NCBI GenBank assembly: GCA_022360315.1
Contig: JAKSDA010000640.1
Span: 1 to 64,000, forward strand
Source of the DNA: Pseudomonadota bacterium
GTDB lineage: Bacteria > Myxococcota_A > Polyangia > Haliangiales > Haliangiaceae
Reading direction: 5' to 3'
DNA length: 64,000 bases
Shown: positions 33,110 through 41,718 of the stretch, one piece after another
Layout: each line of letters starts with the position of its first letter
Position numbering within the stretch: position 1 is the first letter of the stretch
The notes under the pieces: model-generated
Seen by the model: only the letters and a program-made list of their open reading frames with translations
Databases searched by the model: none
What the model was told of the DNA's origin: nothing
Translations under genes and position numbers: made by a program

Positions 33110-33873
33110 AGCCGCACCTCGATACCGCGCCGGTGCAAGAATGCCTTGAGGTCGGGCAGATATATCTCGCCACGATGAAATACTCCAGCCGCCAACGCAC
33201 CGTCTACATCGGCATCGCGAAACACGTTCTCGAAGTCCTCCATGGAGCCGGCCCCGCCCGATGCGATGAGCGGCACTGTGGCAATGGCGCGAACTATTTT
33301 GAGTTGGGCGATGTCGTAACCCGCCTTGGTGCCATCGCTGTTCATGCAGTTGAGCACGATCTCACCGGCTCCGCGCCGCTGTACTTCGCCGATCCAGTCC
33401 ACGGTGCGCCGGCCCGATTGCTGGCTGGTTGCCTCGCTGCCAGTATATTGCCAGACTGTCAGATCGCCGTCTTGCCGCATCGAGTCGATACCGATGACCA
33501 CACATTGCGTGCCAAACGCCGCGACCATCTCGTCGATCAGCTCCGGGCGCTCGAGAGCTGGCGAGTTGATCGAGATCTTGTCCGCGCCGGCATGGAGTAT
33601 CTTGCGCGCGTCTTCGACCGAGCGAATACCGCCCGCCACACAAAATGGAATATCCAGCCGTTTGGCCGTGGCCTCGACCCAGCTGAGATCCACGGCACGC
33701 CGCTCGGCGCTGGCGGTGATGTCGTAAAATACCAGTTCGTCGGCTCCCTGGTCGCGATAGCGCGCAGCCAGGTCCAAGATCTCGCCTACCACGACGTGGT
33801 TGCGGAACTTGACGCCTTTGACCACGACGCCATCTCTGACGTCGAGGCACGGAATGATTCGTCGGGTCAGCAC
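33106..33873 (-). CDS. hisF: Imidazole glycerol phosphate synthase cyclase subunit
   Basis: A 255-residue (beta/alpha)8 barrel that forms imidazole glycerol phosphate and AICAR from PRFAR using ammonia from HisH. The start RRIIPCLDVRDGVVVKGVKF contains the catalytic Asp near residue 11; the second catalytic Asp is in VVIGIDSMRQDG; phosphate-binding loops are CVAGGIRSVEDA and LIASGGAGSMEDF. It starts at GTG 33873 and overlaps the hisA end by 7 bp. The length is standard. Confidence 0.97.
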   Translation of the reverse strand: MLTRRIIPCLDVRDGVVVKGVKFRNHVVVGEILDLAARYRDQGADELVFYDITASAERRAVDLSWVEATAKRLDIPFCVAGGIRSVEDARKILHAGADKISINSPALERPELIDEMVAAFGTQCVVIGIDSMRQDGDLTVWQYTGSEATSQQSGRRTVDWIGEVQRRGAGEIVLNCMNSDGTKAGYDIAQLKIVRAIATVPLIASGGAGSMEDFENVFRDADVDGALAAGVFHRGEIYLPDLKAFLHRRGIEVRL

Positions 33874-34595
33874 GCGAGAGCCTCCTTCAGGGTAAATGCT
33901 CCTTGCAGGAGCGCCTTGCCAATGATCACGCCATGAACGCCGGTACCGGCCAGGACGCGCAGGTCGTCGAGCGAGCTCACTCCGCCCGAAGCGAGCACCT
34001 CGACGTCGGGAAATCGCCCGGCCAGGTCCCGGTACAGGGCGAGGTTCGGGCCGCGCATCTGGCCATCGCGGCTGATATCAGTACAGAGAATGCGCGAGAC
34101 ACCGTGATTCTGGTAGCGCTCGATCAGATCGTTAGCCGACAGAGATGCGTCTTTTTGCCAACCGTCGGTAGCGACCCGCGGCTCGCCACTGGGATCGATG
34201 CGAACGTCGACCGCCAAGGTGATGTGCTCGGGTCCGACGCGACGAACGATGCCCTGGGTGAGTGCTGGCTCGGCGACCGCTATACTGCCCAATACCACTC
34301 GATCGGCTCCGGCCTGGAGCAGAGCGCGGGTATGGCCGAGACTGCGAATGCCACCGCCCACCTGTACGCTCAGGCCGGTTTTCGAGACCAGGTCGAGCAA
34401 GAGATCGGTGTGGGCAGGCGTTCCCTGCCTGGCGCCGTCGAGATCTACCAGGTGCAGATAACGCGCTCCTTCCGCTGAATAGCGCTGGACTAGCTCGATG
34501 GGGGTGGTCTCATAGACTGTCTGCTTGTCGAACTGGCCCTGGTCGAGGCGGACCGCCCGGCCGGACATGAGGTCGATTGCGGGGTAAATGTTCAT
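33867..34595 (-). CDS. hisA: Phosphoribosylformimino-AICAR ribotide isomerase
   Basis: A 242-residue barrel isomerase acting on ProFAR to give PRFAR, the HisF substrate. It starts at ATG 34595 with NIYPAIDLMSGRAVRLDQGQ (catalytic Asp in PAID). Other motifs are LHLVDLDGA, VQVGGGIRS and ILCTDISRDGQM (second catalytic Asp), then LASGGVSSLDDL. A frame open to 34724 runs inside hisH and is not used. The start overlaps the hisH stop by 4 bp. Confidence 0.97.
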   Translation of the reverse strand: MNIYPAIDLMSGRAVRLDQGQFDKQTVYETTPIELVQRYSAEGARYLHLVDLDGARQGTPAHTDLLLDLVSKTGLSVQVGGGIRSLGHTRALLQAGADRVVLGSIAVAEPALTQGIVRRVGPEHITLAVDVRIDPSGEPRVATDGWQKDASLSANDLIERYQNHGVSRILCTDISRDGQMRGPNLALYRDLAGRFPDVEVLASGGVSSLDDLRVLAGTGVHGVIIGKALLQGAFTLKEALAC

Positions 34596-35182
34596 ATGCG
34601 CAAAAAATTCTTCAGTACTTCGGCTCCGGCAAGAGCCGAGCGCTCGGGGTGAAATTGGCAGCCGTAAAAGTTGCCGCGCCGAACAGCCGCCGGCAATGCA
34701 TTTCCGTGGTCGACAGTCGCACACACCCAGTCACCCATGGGAGCGGCATAGGAGTGGACAAAATAGAAATGCGAGTGCTCGGCTATTCCCGCAAACAACA
34801 CCTCGTCGCCACTTCGCGGGCTGATCGCGTTCCAGCCCATGTGCGGGATGCGCAGTCCGGGCCGCGACTCCATGCGGCGAACCGTACCGGGAATGATACC
34901 CAGACATTCGGTGTCGCCTTCCTCGGATCGCTCGAACAATAACTGCATACCGAGACAGATCCCCATGGTCGGCTGGGTCAGATTTCGGATGACATCGATC
35001 AGGCCGGCCTCCTGCAGACGATCCATGGAGTCGCGCGCTGCGCCCACACCCGGCAGAATCACCCGCTCGGCGCTGCGAATGGTGTCGGCGTCGCGAGTGA
35101 GGGTCCAGGTACGGCCCAGGCGGTCCAGTGCGTTCGATACCGAGGCCAGGTTGGCCCCGCCGGTGTTGATGATGGTGATCAC
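34592..35182 (-). CDS. hisH: Imidazole glycerol phosphate synthase glutamine amidotransferase subunit
   Basis: A 196-residue class I glutaminase that supplies ammonia to HisF. The nucleophile elbow is GICLGMQLLFE (Cys); the oxyanion strand PGVGAARDSMDRL and the C-terminal catalytic pair in FYGCQFHPERS (His and Glu) are present, with HSYAAPM before it. It starts at GTG 35182, overlapping hisB by 4 bp (GTGA). Standard size. Confidence 0.96.
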   Translation of the reverse strand: MITIINTGGANLASVSNALDRLGRTWTLTRDADTIRSAERVILPGVGAARDSMDRLQEAGLIDVIRNLTQPTMGICLGMQLLFERSEEGDTECLGIIPGTVRRMESRPGLRIPHMGWNAISPRSGDEVLFAGIAEHSHFYFVHSYAAPMGDWVCATVDHGNALPAAVRRGNFYGCQFHPERSALAGAEVLKNFLRI

Positions 35183-36249
35183 AAAGCCCCCTTGGTACTG
35201 GGAAGTCCACGCCCGGTTCGGCCGACTGCTTGCCGGAGAGCACGAGCCAGGCCTTTGAAGGCACTCTCGATCATATGGTGAGCGTTTTCGCCCTGGAGGT
35301 GAATATGTAGCGTTGCTCCCATACTGTCGGACAGAGAACGAAAAAAGTGCGAGACCAACTCGGTCGGCAATCCGCCTACTTTCTCGCGGCCAAAACTGCC
35401 CGTGAAGACGAGGTAGGGCCGGGCGCTGAGATCGATCGAGACCCGCGCCTCGGCCTCGTCCATGGGAAGGATGAAGCCATATCGCCCGATTCCCACCTTG
35501 TCGCCGAGGGCCTGGCGCAGCGCGCTGCCAAGGGCGAGTGCAGTGTCTTCGACGGTGTGGTGCTCGTCGACATGGAGATCGCCAACCACGGCGATACGCA
35601 CGTCGATGCCGCTGTGTTTGGCCAGCTGTTCGAGCATGTGGTCGAAAAAACCGATGCCCGTGTTGATTTCGCTCGCACCGTCACCGTCGAGGTCGACAGC
35701 GACGTCGATCGCGGTCTCGCGGGTTTTTCGGTGAACCCGACCCCGGCGCGGTTGATCGGTGACGGCCCGAGCGATCGCACGCCAGTCGGGGTATTCGTCG
35801 GTGCCGATGCGAAATGCCGATATGCCCATGTTTCGGGCCAGATCCGTGTCGTTCTGGCCATCGCCGATCACATGCGATCGGGTCAGATCCACCTCGCCAT
35901 CGGTCAAGTACGGGCGGACCAGGCCGAGACGCGGTTTGCGACAGTCACAGTCGGCATCGGGACCATGGGAACAGATCAGTATATCGTCGAATTCGATGCC
36001 CTGGGAGGCAAAGAGTTCGAGCATGGCGCGATGACTTTCGTCGAGCTGGAGATGGGGCAAAGCGGCCGTGTTCGGGCCGGCCTGATCGGCGATCATGACC
36101 AGGCCAAAACCTGCAAGCCGCAGGTCCACAAGAGCTGGAATGACCAACGGCATGAGCGCAAGGCGGGCCGGAGAGTCGATCTGCTGGTCGTCCGGCAATC
36201 TGATCAGTGTGCCATCGCGGTCGATGAAGAGGATGCGCCGTGTTGCCAT
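35179..36249 (-). CDS. hisB: Bifunctional histidinol-phosphatase / imidazoleglycerol-phosphate dehydratase
   Basis: A 356-residue fusion. The N-terminal ~165 residues are a HAD phosphatase: FIDRDGTLI with Asp10/Asp12, a CSHGPDADCDCRKP zinc-binding Cys loop, and GDGQNDTDLARNMG. The C-terminal part is IGPD with metal-binding His motifs FFDHMLEQLAKHSG, DEHHTVEDTALALG, VSHFFRSL and GENAHHMIES. It catalyses steps 6 and 8. The usual 'TNQDG' of the phosphatase reads IADQAG here. The fused form is typical of gammaproteobacteria. A plus-strand frame across it is a shadow. Confidence 0.95.
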   Translation of the reverse strand: MATRRILFIDRDGTLIRLPDDQQIDSPARLALMPLVIPALVDLRLAGFGLVMIADQAGPNTAALPHLQLDESHRAMLELFASQGIEFDDILICSHGPDADCDCRKPRLGLVRPYLTDGEVDLTRSHVIGDGQNDTDLARNMGISAFRIGTDEYPDWRAIARAVTDQPRRGRVHRKTRETAIDVAVDLDGDGASEINTGIGFFDHMLEQLAKHSGIDVRIAVVGDLHVDEHHTVEDTALALGSALRQALGDKVGIGRYGFILPMDEAEARVSIDLSARPYLVFTGSFGREKVGGLPTELVSHFFRSLSDSMGATLHIHLQGENAHHMIESAFKGLARALRQAVGRTGRGLPSTKGAL

Positions 36250-36259
36250 GGCAATGCTC

Positions 36260-37336
36260 CTAGACTGCCTCGGTGACTGCGGCGAGAAGAGCGGCGTTTT
36301 GCTCGGGGCTGCCCACCGTGATTCGCACGCAGCCCGGCACCACTCCGCTGCGGTCGCGGATCAGGATACCAGCGTGCCGGCTGGCCCCGAGCCAGGTATT
36401 CACGTCGTGAACTTTCACCAGCAGAAAATTGGCCTCACTGGGATATATGAACTCGACGTCGCCACGTGCGACGAGCTGCCGAGCCAGGTCCTCTCGTGCG
36501 GTAATCAGCCGCTTTATCCGCTCGCTGCAGTAGCGGCGACCTTGCGGTGACAGGGCGTTTTCGACCAGGGTGACGGCAGGTCGCGATAGCGGGTAGGGCG
36601 CGCGCACCCGGTGCAAGAGCTCGATGACATCGGGATGGCCCAGCGCGACTCCGCACCGCGCGCCGGCCAGGGCCCAGGCCTTGGACATGGTGCGCAGGAC
36701 GACCAGATTGTCGAATCGGCCGAGCAGGTCGGTCACACTGGCTTGGGGACAAAATTCCACATACGCCTCGTCGACCACAACCACTGCGGATAAGGACTGA
36801 CACAGCTCGATGACCGCGTCGCGATCAACTGGATTGCCGGTCGGGTTGTTGGGCGAGCACAAAAAGGCCAATTTGGTCCGTTCCCCGGCAGCTGCAGCGA
36901 TGCTTGCGATATCGGGCTGAAACCCGCTGTCGGCGATCAACGGCACTTTCACCACGCTCGCGCCCTGAATGGCGGCCGAGACTTCGTACATGCCGTAGGT
37001 AGGTGGGCACACGATCACGCGGTCGACTTGCGCCTCGCAGAACACGCGAAATAGCGCGTCGATGGCGTCGTCGGTGCCGCGTCCGACAAAAATCGACTCG
37101 CCGGGTACACCGTAGAGGTCGGAAAATTGTTCGATCAGCCCGTGTGGCTGCGGCTCGGGATAGCGGTGCATTGCTTCGACCACGGCTGCGTAGTCTGGAT
37201 TCATCTCGGGCGGCCATGGCGATTCGTTGGCGTCGAGATAGACTCCCGCCTCAGCGGCTTCGCTGCGCGCCGAGCTGTATGGCTCGAGCTCTCGCACCGC
37301 AGTGCGGGCCAGTTCTACCGGACTCAATCCGCTCAT
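36260..37336 (-). CDS. hisC: Histidinol-phosphate aminotransferase
   Basis: A 358-residue PLP-dependent fold-type I transaminase (step 7). Motifs: YLDANESPWPPEMNPDYAAV, IFVGRGTDDAIDALFRVFCE, LCSPNNPTGNPVDRDA, VVVDEAYVEFCPQ (cofactor Asp and Tyr), LRTMSKAWALAGARCGVALG with the Schiff-base Lys, and the C-terminal RDRSGVVPGCVRITVGSPEQ with the carboxylate-binding Arg. It overlaps hisD by 4 bp and ends 10 bp before hisB. Confidence 0.96.
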   Translation of the reverse strand: MSGLSPVELARTAVRELEPYSSARSEAAEAGVYLDANESPWPPEMNPDYAAVVEAMHRYPEPQPHGLIEQFSDLYGVPGESIFVGRGTDDAIDALFRVFCEAQVDRVIVCPPTYGMYEVSAAIQGASVVKVPLIADSGFQPDIASIAAAAGERTKLAFLCSPNNPTGNPVDRDAVIELCQSLSAVVVVDEAYVEFCPQASVTDLLGRFDNLVVLRTMSKAWALAGARCGVALGHPDVIELLHRVRAPYPLSRPAVTLVENALSPQGRRYCSERIKRLITAREDLARQLVARGDVEFIYPSEANFLLVKVHDVNTWLGASRHAGILIRDRSGVVPGCVRITVGSPEQNAALLAAVTEAV

Positions 37337-38724
37337 GGCTCGCCTCCGCGATTGCCATCCGTACGGCCGTGGCCGCGATGGTCGGGGTCTCTACCCGGTT
37401 CCATCTCGGCAGAGCCGAGCGCATCGAGCCGCAGTGTCACCGCTTGTTTGTGGGCGTCGAGCCCTTCCAGTTCGGCCAGAATTTCGACCGTGGGTCCCAG
37501 TGAGCGAATACCGTCCGGGCTCAGTTCCTGGAATGTGATGGTCCTTTCGAACGCTTCGAGGGATAGGCCGCTGTAAGACCGCGCATAGCCGTATGTGGGC
37601 AGAACATGATTGGTCCCGCTCGCGTAGTCGCCGACGGCCTCGGGAGTCCAGGAACCGAGAAACACCGAGCCCGCTGCAGTGATCGCGTCCATCCAGTCGC
37701 GTGGCCGCTCGATCTGCAGAATCAGGTGTTCCGGTGCGTATTGGTTGGCGATGCGCACTGCCTGCGCGGTGTCGCGAGCCACGATGATGGGGCTCTTTTG
37801 CAGCGATACCTCGGCCGTGGCCCTGCGCGGCGCCCGCGTCAGTTGCTCGGACAACGCATCGATCACAGCGCGAGCCAGCACCCGGTCGGTGGCGACCAAG
37901 ACGGCCTGAGACTGCTCGTCGTGCTCGGCCTGGGACAGAAGATCGGCTGCCACAAAGTCGGCGCGCGCCGTGGCGTCGGCGATCACCAGTACCTCGGATG
38001 GCCCGGCCGGAAGGTCGAGAGCTGCGCCATCAGGAGTTTGAGCGCACTGTACCTTGGCCGCGGTAACATACATATTGCCCGGACCAAAAAGCTTGTCGAC
38101 GTGGGGGATGGTCGCGGTGCCAAAGGCCATGGCCGCGATCGCCTGGGCGCCACCCACTTTGAATATGCGGTGAATCCCGGCGAGCTGGGCGGCGAACAGG
38201 ATATACGGGTTGACCGAGCCGTCGGCCCGGGGCGGGGTGCAAAGGATGCGCAGCGGGCAGCCAGCAACTCGAGCGGGCACGGCCAGCATCAGGACCGTGG
38301 ACACGAGAGGAGCTGTTCCGCCGGGTACGTAGAGGCCGATACGGTCGATCGGACGCGCACGTCGCATGCAGGTGATGCCCGGCCCGGTATGGTGCTCGAG
38401 AGCGGGCCGGGTCTGCGCGCGGTGGAACGATTCGATATTGGCCAGCGCTCGCTCGATCGCCGCGGTCGCATCGAGCTCGACCTCGTCCCGAGCCCGGGCC
38501 AGCTCGTCGGGCCCAACTTCGAGATCGGCCAGTGTGACCCGGTCAAATTGCTCGGTGAAGGCGCGCACCGCGCGATCGCCATCGCGGCGAACTGCGGCGA
38601 TGATATCGGCCACGGCGCGTTCAACCTCATGGACACGGGCGTGAACGGGACGGCGCAAGCATTGCTCGCGCTGCTGGGCAGACAGGCGGTCCCAGACCAC
38701 AGGAGTCAGGTTGGGTGAGGTCAT
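37333..38724 (-). CDS. hisD: Histidinol dehydrogenase
   Basis: A 463-residue zinc enzyme performing the last two oxidations to histidine. Motifs: GLYVPGGTAPLVSTVLMLAV, KVGGAQAIAAMAFGTATIPH, DLPAGPSEVLVIADATARAD, LLSQAEHDEQSQ with catalytic Glu/His and Zn ligands, NQYAPEHLIL, and GTNHVLPTYGYARSYSG. A ~25-residue charged tail (EPGRDPDHRGHGRTDGNRGG) is extra. It starts 11 bp after hisG and overlaps the hisC start by 4 bp. Confidence 0.96.
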   Translation of the reverse strand: MTSPNLTPVVWDRLSAQQREQCLRRPVHARVHEVERAVADIIAAVRRDGDRAVRAFTEQFDRVTLADLEVGPDELARARDEVELDATAAIERALANIESFHRAQTRPALEHHTGPGITCMRRARPIDRIGLYVPGGTAPLVSTVLMLAVPARVAGCPLRILCTPPRADGSVNPYILFAAQLAGIHRIFKVGGAQAIAAMAFGTATIPHVDKLFGPGNMYVTAAKVQCAQTPDGAALDLPAGPSEVLVIADATARADFVAADLLSQAEHDEQSQAVLVATDRVLARAVIDALSEQLTRAPRRATAEVSLQKSPIIVARDTAQAVRIANQYAPEHLILQIERPRDWMDAITAAGSVFLGSWTPEAVGDYASGTNHVLPTYGYARSYSGLSLEAFERTITFQELSPDGIRSLGPTVEILAELEGLDAHKQAVTLRLDALGSAEMEPGRDPDHRGHGRTDGNRGGEP

Positions 38725-38735
38725 ACTGCACCGGC

Positions 38736-39632
38736 TCAGGCGATGATTTTTTCGATGGGCACGACCAGGATCGACGCGGCCCCTGCGGCTTTGAGTCGAT
38801 CCATGGTGTCCCAGAAGACGTCCTCGGGCGCGACGGCATGGATGGCCACACGATCGCGCTGTCCGACCAGGGGAACGACAGATGGCGATTCCATGCCGGG
38901 CAGGATCTCACAGATGTCATCGACCCGCGAGGCCGGGGCGTTCATCATGATGTATTTCGACTTGCCGGCTCTCAGCACGCCGTCGATGCGTCGGCTCAGG
39001 CGGTCGATAATCTCTTCTGTGGCCGATGGAGCGCCGTTGCGTGCCCGGATGAGAACCGCCTGGCTGGTCAGAATGGTCTCCACCTCCTCCAGACCGTTGG
39101 ATTGCAGAGTTGACCCGGACGAGACCAGATCGCAGATGGCGTCCGCGACCTTGAGCGCCGGAGCGATCTCGACCGAGCCCGACAGCTCGACGATGTCGAC
39201 AGAGACATCGCTGGCCCGGAGAAAACGGCCCAGGATGACCGGATATGACGTGGCGATCCGGGTACCGTTTAAGGTCTCTAATCCGCCGTAATCACGGTCT
39301 TTGGGGACCGCGATGGACAATCGGCAATGGCCAAAGCCGAGCTCCCTGAGTACTGCGACCTCAGCCGGGGCCTCGCCGTGTCCATGGCCGGATAGCTTCT
39401 CTTCGAGCACGTTTTGCCCGACGATTCCAATATCGCACACACCGGTGCGAACATATTCCGGAATGTCATCGTCACGAACCAGCATCAGGTCGAGAGGAAA
39501 ATCACGACATCGGTTGAGCAACATGTTCTGTCGCCACGGGAAATCGATGCCGCATTTTTCGAGCAAGGAGACCGACCGTTGATTGAGCCGGCCCGATTTC
39601 TGAATGGCCATGCGTATGCGGGTTTCACTCAT
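38736..39632 (-). CDS. hisG: ATP phosphoribosyltransferase (long form)
   Basis: A 298-residue long-form HisG, the first committed and feedback-controlled step. Motifs: MAIQKSGRLNQRSVSLLEKC, the periplasmic-binding-like core LMLVRDDDIPEYVRTGVCDI, the PRPP loop DLVSSGSTLQSNGL, and a C-terminal regulatory ACT-like domain (LPGMESPSVVPLVGQRD). The long form does not need HisZ. It overlaps the upstream TrpR-like gene by 4 bp, so the regulator is cotranscribed. Confidence 0.96.
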   Translation of the reverse strand: MSETRIRMAIQKSGRLNQRSVSLLEKCGIDFPWRQNMLLNRCRDFPLDLMLVRDDDIPEYVRTGVCDIGIVGQNVLEEKLSGHGHGEAPAEVAVLRELGFGHCRLSIAVPKDRDYGGLETLNGTRIATSYPVILGRFLRASDVSVDIVELSGSVEIAPALKVADAICDLVSSGSTLQSNGLEEVETILTSQAVLIRARNGAPSATEEIIDRLSRRIDGVLRAGKSKYIMMNAPASRVDDICEILPGMESPSVVPLVGQRDRVAIHAVAPEDVFWDTMDRLKAAGAASILVVPIEKIIA

Positions 39633-39931
39633 CGCCGCTCAGCCTTTCCGTCGAGAATTCGCCGATAACCGTCATGCCCCTGCGCCAGAGAACGGGCCAC
39701 CCGCGTCACAGTCGCAGTACTGACCCCAGTCTGTTGATAGATCTCGCGATAGGGCACCCCTTTGTCGATGAGTTGAACCACTCGCCAGCGATCGGCCAGC
39801 GATTGCAACTCGGCCGGGGTGCACAGATCGGCAAAGAAACGGCGACAATCTTCCACAGATTCGATGGAAACGATGGTCTCCATCAGTTGGCGCAGGTTTC
39901 TGGCGTCTGCTTTGCTGTTTCTGTGCTTCAT
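39629..39931 (-). CDS. TrpR/YerC-like regulator heading the histidine operon
   Basis: A 100-residue protein of the TrpR-like YerC/YecD family. The core reads DLCTPAELQSLADRWRVVQL and the helix-turn-helix is VPYREIYQQTGVSTATVTRV, ending in ARSLAQGHDGYRRIL. ATG 39931 gives the normal length; the frame is open to 39967. It overlaps hisG by 4 bp. A TrpR-family regulator in front of hisG is known from xanthomonads (HisR), so histidine-responsive repression of the operon is a reasonable inference. Candidate half-sites lie upstream at 39974-40007. Confidence 0.85.
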   Translation of the reverse strand: MKHRNSKADARNLRQLMETIVSIESVEDCRRFFADLCTPAELQSLADRWRVVQLIDKGVPYREIYQQTGVSTATVTRVARSLAQGHDGYRRILDGKAERR

Positions 39932-39973
39932 GGCCCGAGACGAACTTCTCGACAAGTGTACGATCATACGATT

Positions 39974-40007
39974 GTGTTAACGAGCTAATACGATAGCACG
40001 CTAACAC
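39974..40007. promoter_or_regulatory. Inverted repeat in the his / glycerate-kinase divergent region
   Basis: GTGTTAACG (39974-39982) and CGCTAACAC (39999-40007) are inverted repeats with one mismatch. A third related word, CTAATACGA (39985-39993), lies between them. The region is AT-richer than its surroundings and lies just upstream of the TrpR-like gene, so it is the natural place for its operator (inference). Confidence 0.4.
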
Positions 40008-40117
40008 GAGCACGCACGTGTGACAAGGACGTCTGACACGAATCGACCGGTCGGCAGAGAGCTGGCATTGCAATCGAACTATGGGCAGTGGAGTGGTGTG
40101 GTAGGGTACGATGTGAC

Positions 40118-41410
40118 ATGAGCCTCAGCGACAGTGTCAAGGAGCGCCTGACCGCCCTATTTCGCGCGACCATCGCCCAACTCGATCCAGCCCGTCGGGT
40201 CCGCGAGGCGCTGGGCGAGCTGGCCTGGTCGGCCGAGGAGGTGGTGATCGTGGCCGTGGGTAAAGCAGCCACAACCATGGCAAATGGCGCTATGGATCAC
40301 TGGCTGGAGGAGGCGCGCCCCGCCGGGGCCATGCGGGGATTGGTCATCGCTCCCCCGGGTGGACCGGTGGCACGACCGGGACTAACGGTGATGACAGCCA
40401 GCCATCCCGTGCCGGACCAACAATCGGTCGCTGCAGCGCAGGCGGCGAAGGACGCGGTGTCCGGTGCCGGCGACGCTGGCATTCTCGTCCTGGTGTCCGG
40501 TGGCGCTTCTTCGCTCATGGCGCTGCCAGCTCCCGGGATATCGCTGGCTGATAAGGTCGACACAGTCAACGCGGTGGTCGCCAGCGGCGCCGATATCCTC
40601 GCCATCAATACAGTGCGCAAACACCTTTCGGCGATCAAGGGCGGTCGTCTTGCCGAGACTGCGCCGGCGCCGATCACGACGCTCGTGACAAGCGATGTGA
40701 TCGGTGATGATGTCGCAACTGTGGGCAGCGGTCCCACGGTGCCGGATCCGACCACGTATCGTCAGGCCTGTGACATTGTGGCCAGTGGGGTCGGCTGGAA
40801 TTCGGTGCCGCGCTCTGTGCGCGATCATCTCGAACTCGGTGCGAGCGGACAGTGGCCGGAAACGCCATCGGTCGAGCGGCCCGGCGATCGGGTATTGCTC
40901 ATCGCCGGAACCGGCGCACTGATCGACGCAGCGCGGGATAGCGCGGCTCAGACCGGCATGGTGACACGGGTGTTTGCTCGCGATATAGACGAAAATGTGG
41001 CCGATGTGGCGAGTCGAGTGTCTGCCCAGGTACATCGCCTGTCGGCGGCGCAGCCGCCGCAGCCGCACTGTTTGATCGGTGGAGGCGAGCCGACAATCGC
41101 ATTGGCCAGGTCGCCCGGTCGGGGCGGCCGGGCCCAACATCTGGCCTTGCTGGTAGCTCGAGACATCGCTGGAATCGACAATGTATCGGTGCTGGTGGCC
41201 GGTTCTGACGGAATGGATGGCTCGGGCCATGCTGCTGGCGCAATCGTCGACGGTACGACCTGGCAGGGGATTTCTCGAAAGGGCATCGATCCGGTCTCGG
41301 CACTCGACCAATGCGACAGTCACACCGCGCTACACGCGGTCGGCGCCGATCTAATCACCGGACCCACCGGGGTCAATCACGCCGACTTGATCGTGATCAT
41401 GGGCGGGTGA
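40118..41410 (+). CDS. Glycerate 2-kinase (MOFRL/DUF4147 family)
   Basis: A 430-residue protein. The N-terminal DUF4147 domain has VVIVAVGKAATTMANGAMDH, TVMTASHPVPDQQSV, LVSGGASSLMALPAPGISLA and NTVRKHLSAIKGGRL. The C-terminal MOFRL domain shows CLIGGGEPTIALA, the signature GRGGRAQHLAL, SDGMDGSGHAAGAIVD and the terminal TGPTGVNHADLIVIM. It phosphorylates glycerate at C2 in glycerate/serine-cycle metabolism. ATG 40118 starts the family-like peptide. It is divergent from the his operon and shares its upstream region. Confidence 0.9.
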   Translation: MSLSDSVKERLTALFRATIAQLDPARRVREALGELAWSAEEVVIVAVGKAATTMANGAMDHWLEEARPAGAMRGLVIAPPGGPVARPGLTVMTASHPVPDQQSVAAAQAAKDAVSGAGDAGILVLVSGGASSLMALPAPGISLADKVDTVNAVVASGADILAINTVRKHLSAIKGGRLAETAPAPITTLVTSDVIGDDVATVGSGPTVPDPTTYRQACDIVASGVGWNSVPRSVRDHLELGASGQWPETPSVERPGDRVLLIAGTGALIDAARDSAAQTGMVTRVFARDIDENVADVASRVSAQVHRLSAAQPPQPHCLIGGGEPTIALARSPGRGGRAQHLALLVARDIAGIDNVSVLVAGSDGMDGSGHAAGAIVDGTTWQGISRKGIDPVSALDQCDSHTALHAVGADLITGPTGVNHADLIVIMGG

Positions 41411-41445
41411 GAGGGCTGGCCGCGACGGTTATTTGAGTTGAATGG

Positions 41446-41674
41446 ATTACATATTTTACCGCATTAAATCGGCCGGTTGCAAGAGATTGATGACCCATTA
41501 CATGTTTTACTGACACGCGATCAGTTGGCAAAAATTGTTTTCAAGCGACCATTACACGGTATTACAGAAAGGCGGATAAGCCGGGGAAAAGGGACTTTCA
41601 AGGATCTTGGACGGCATTATGGCAATCCGGGACGGGTTGGTGATAAAGGGGTCTTGTAATGGCCTGTAATGGAC
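41446..41674. promoter_or_regulatory. Cluster of ATTACA/TGTAAT sites upstream of the pseudokinase gene
   Basis: ATTACATATTTTAC (41446-41459) and ATTACATGTTTTAC (41497-41510) are 51 bp apart. ATTACA occurs again at 41551 and 41561, exactly 10 bp apart, and the reverse word appears as two tandem 10-bp units at 41655-41664 and 41665-41674 (TGTAATGGCC, TGTAATGGAC). The last pair is identical over 18 bases to 5002-5019. The cluster ends 44 bp before the kinase ATG. A short frame from 41477 across it is not convincing. Confidence 0.5.
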
Positions 41675-41718
41675 ATATCGTTTGATTCTGCTCTAGAGTA
41701 AATAGGAAGGAGTTGACG

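Noticed and set aside
35347..36276. 309-codon plus-strand frame, and similar long frames across hisC, hisD, hisF and parC
   Set aside because: All are antisense shadows of unambiguous his and par genes in GC-rich DNA.
41477..41659. 60-codon frame in the ATTACA cluster
   Set aside because: It has no ribosome-binding site and no protein-like pattern, and it overlaps the repeated sites.
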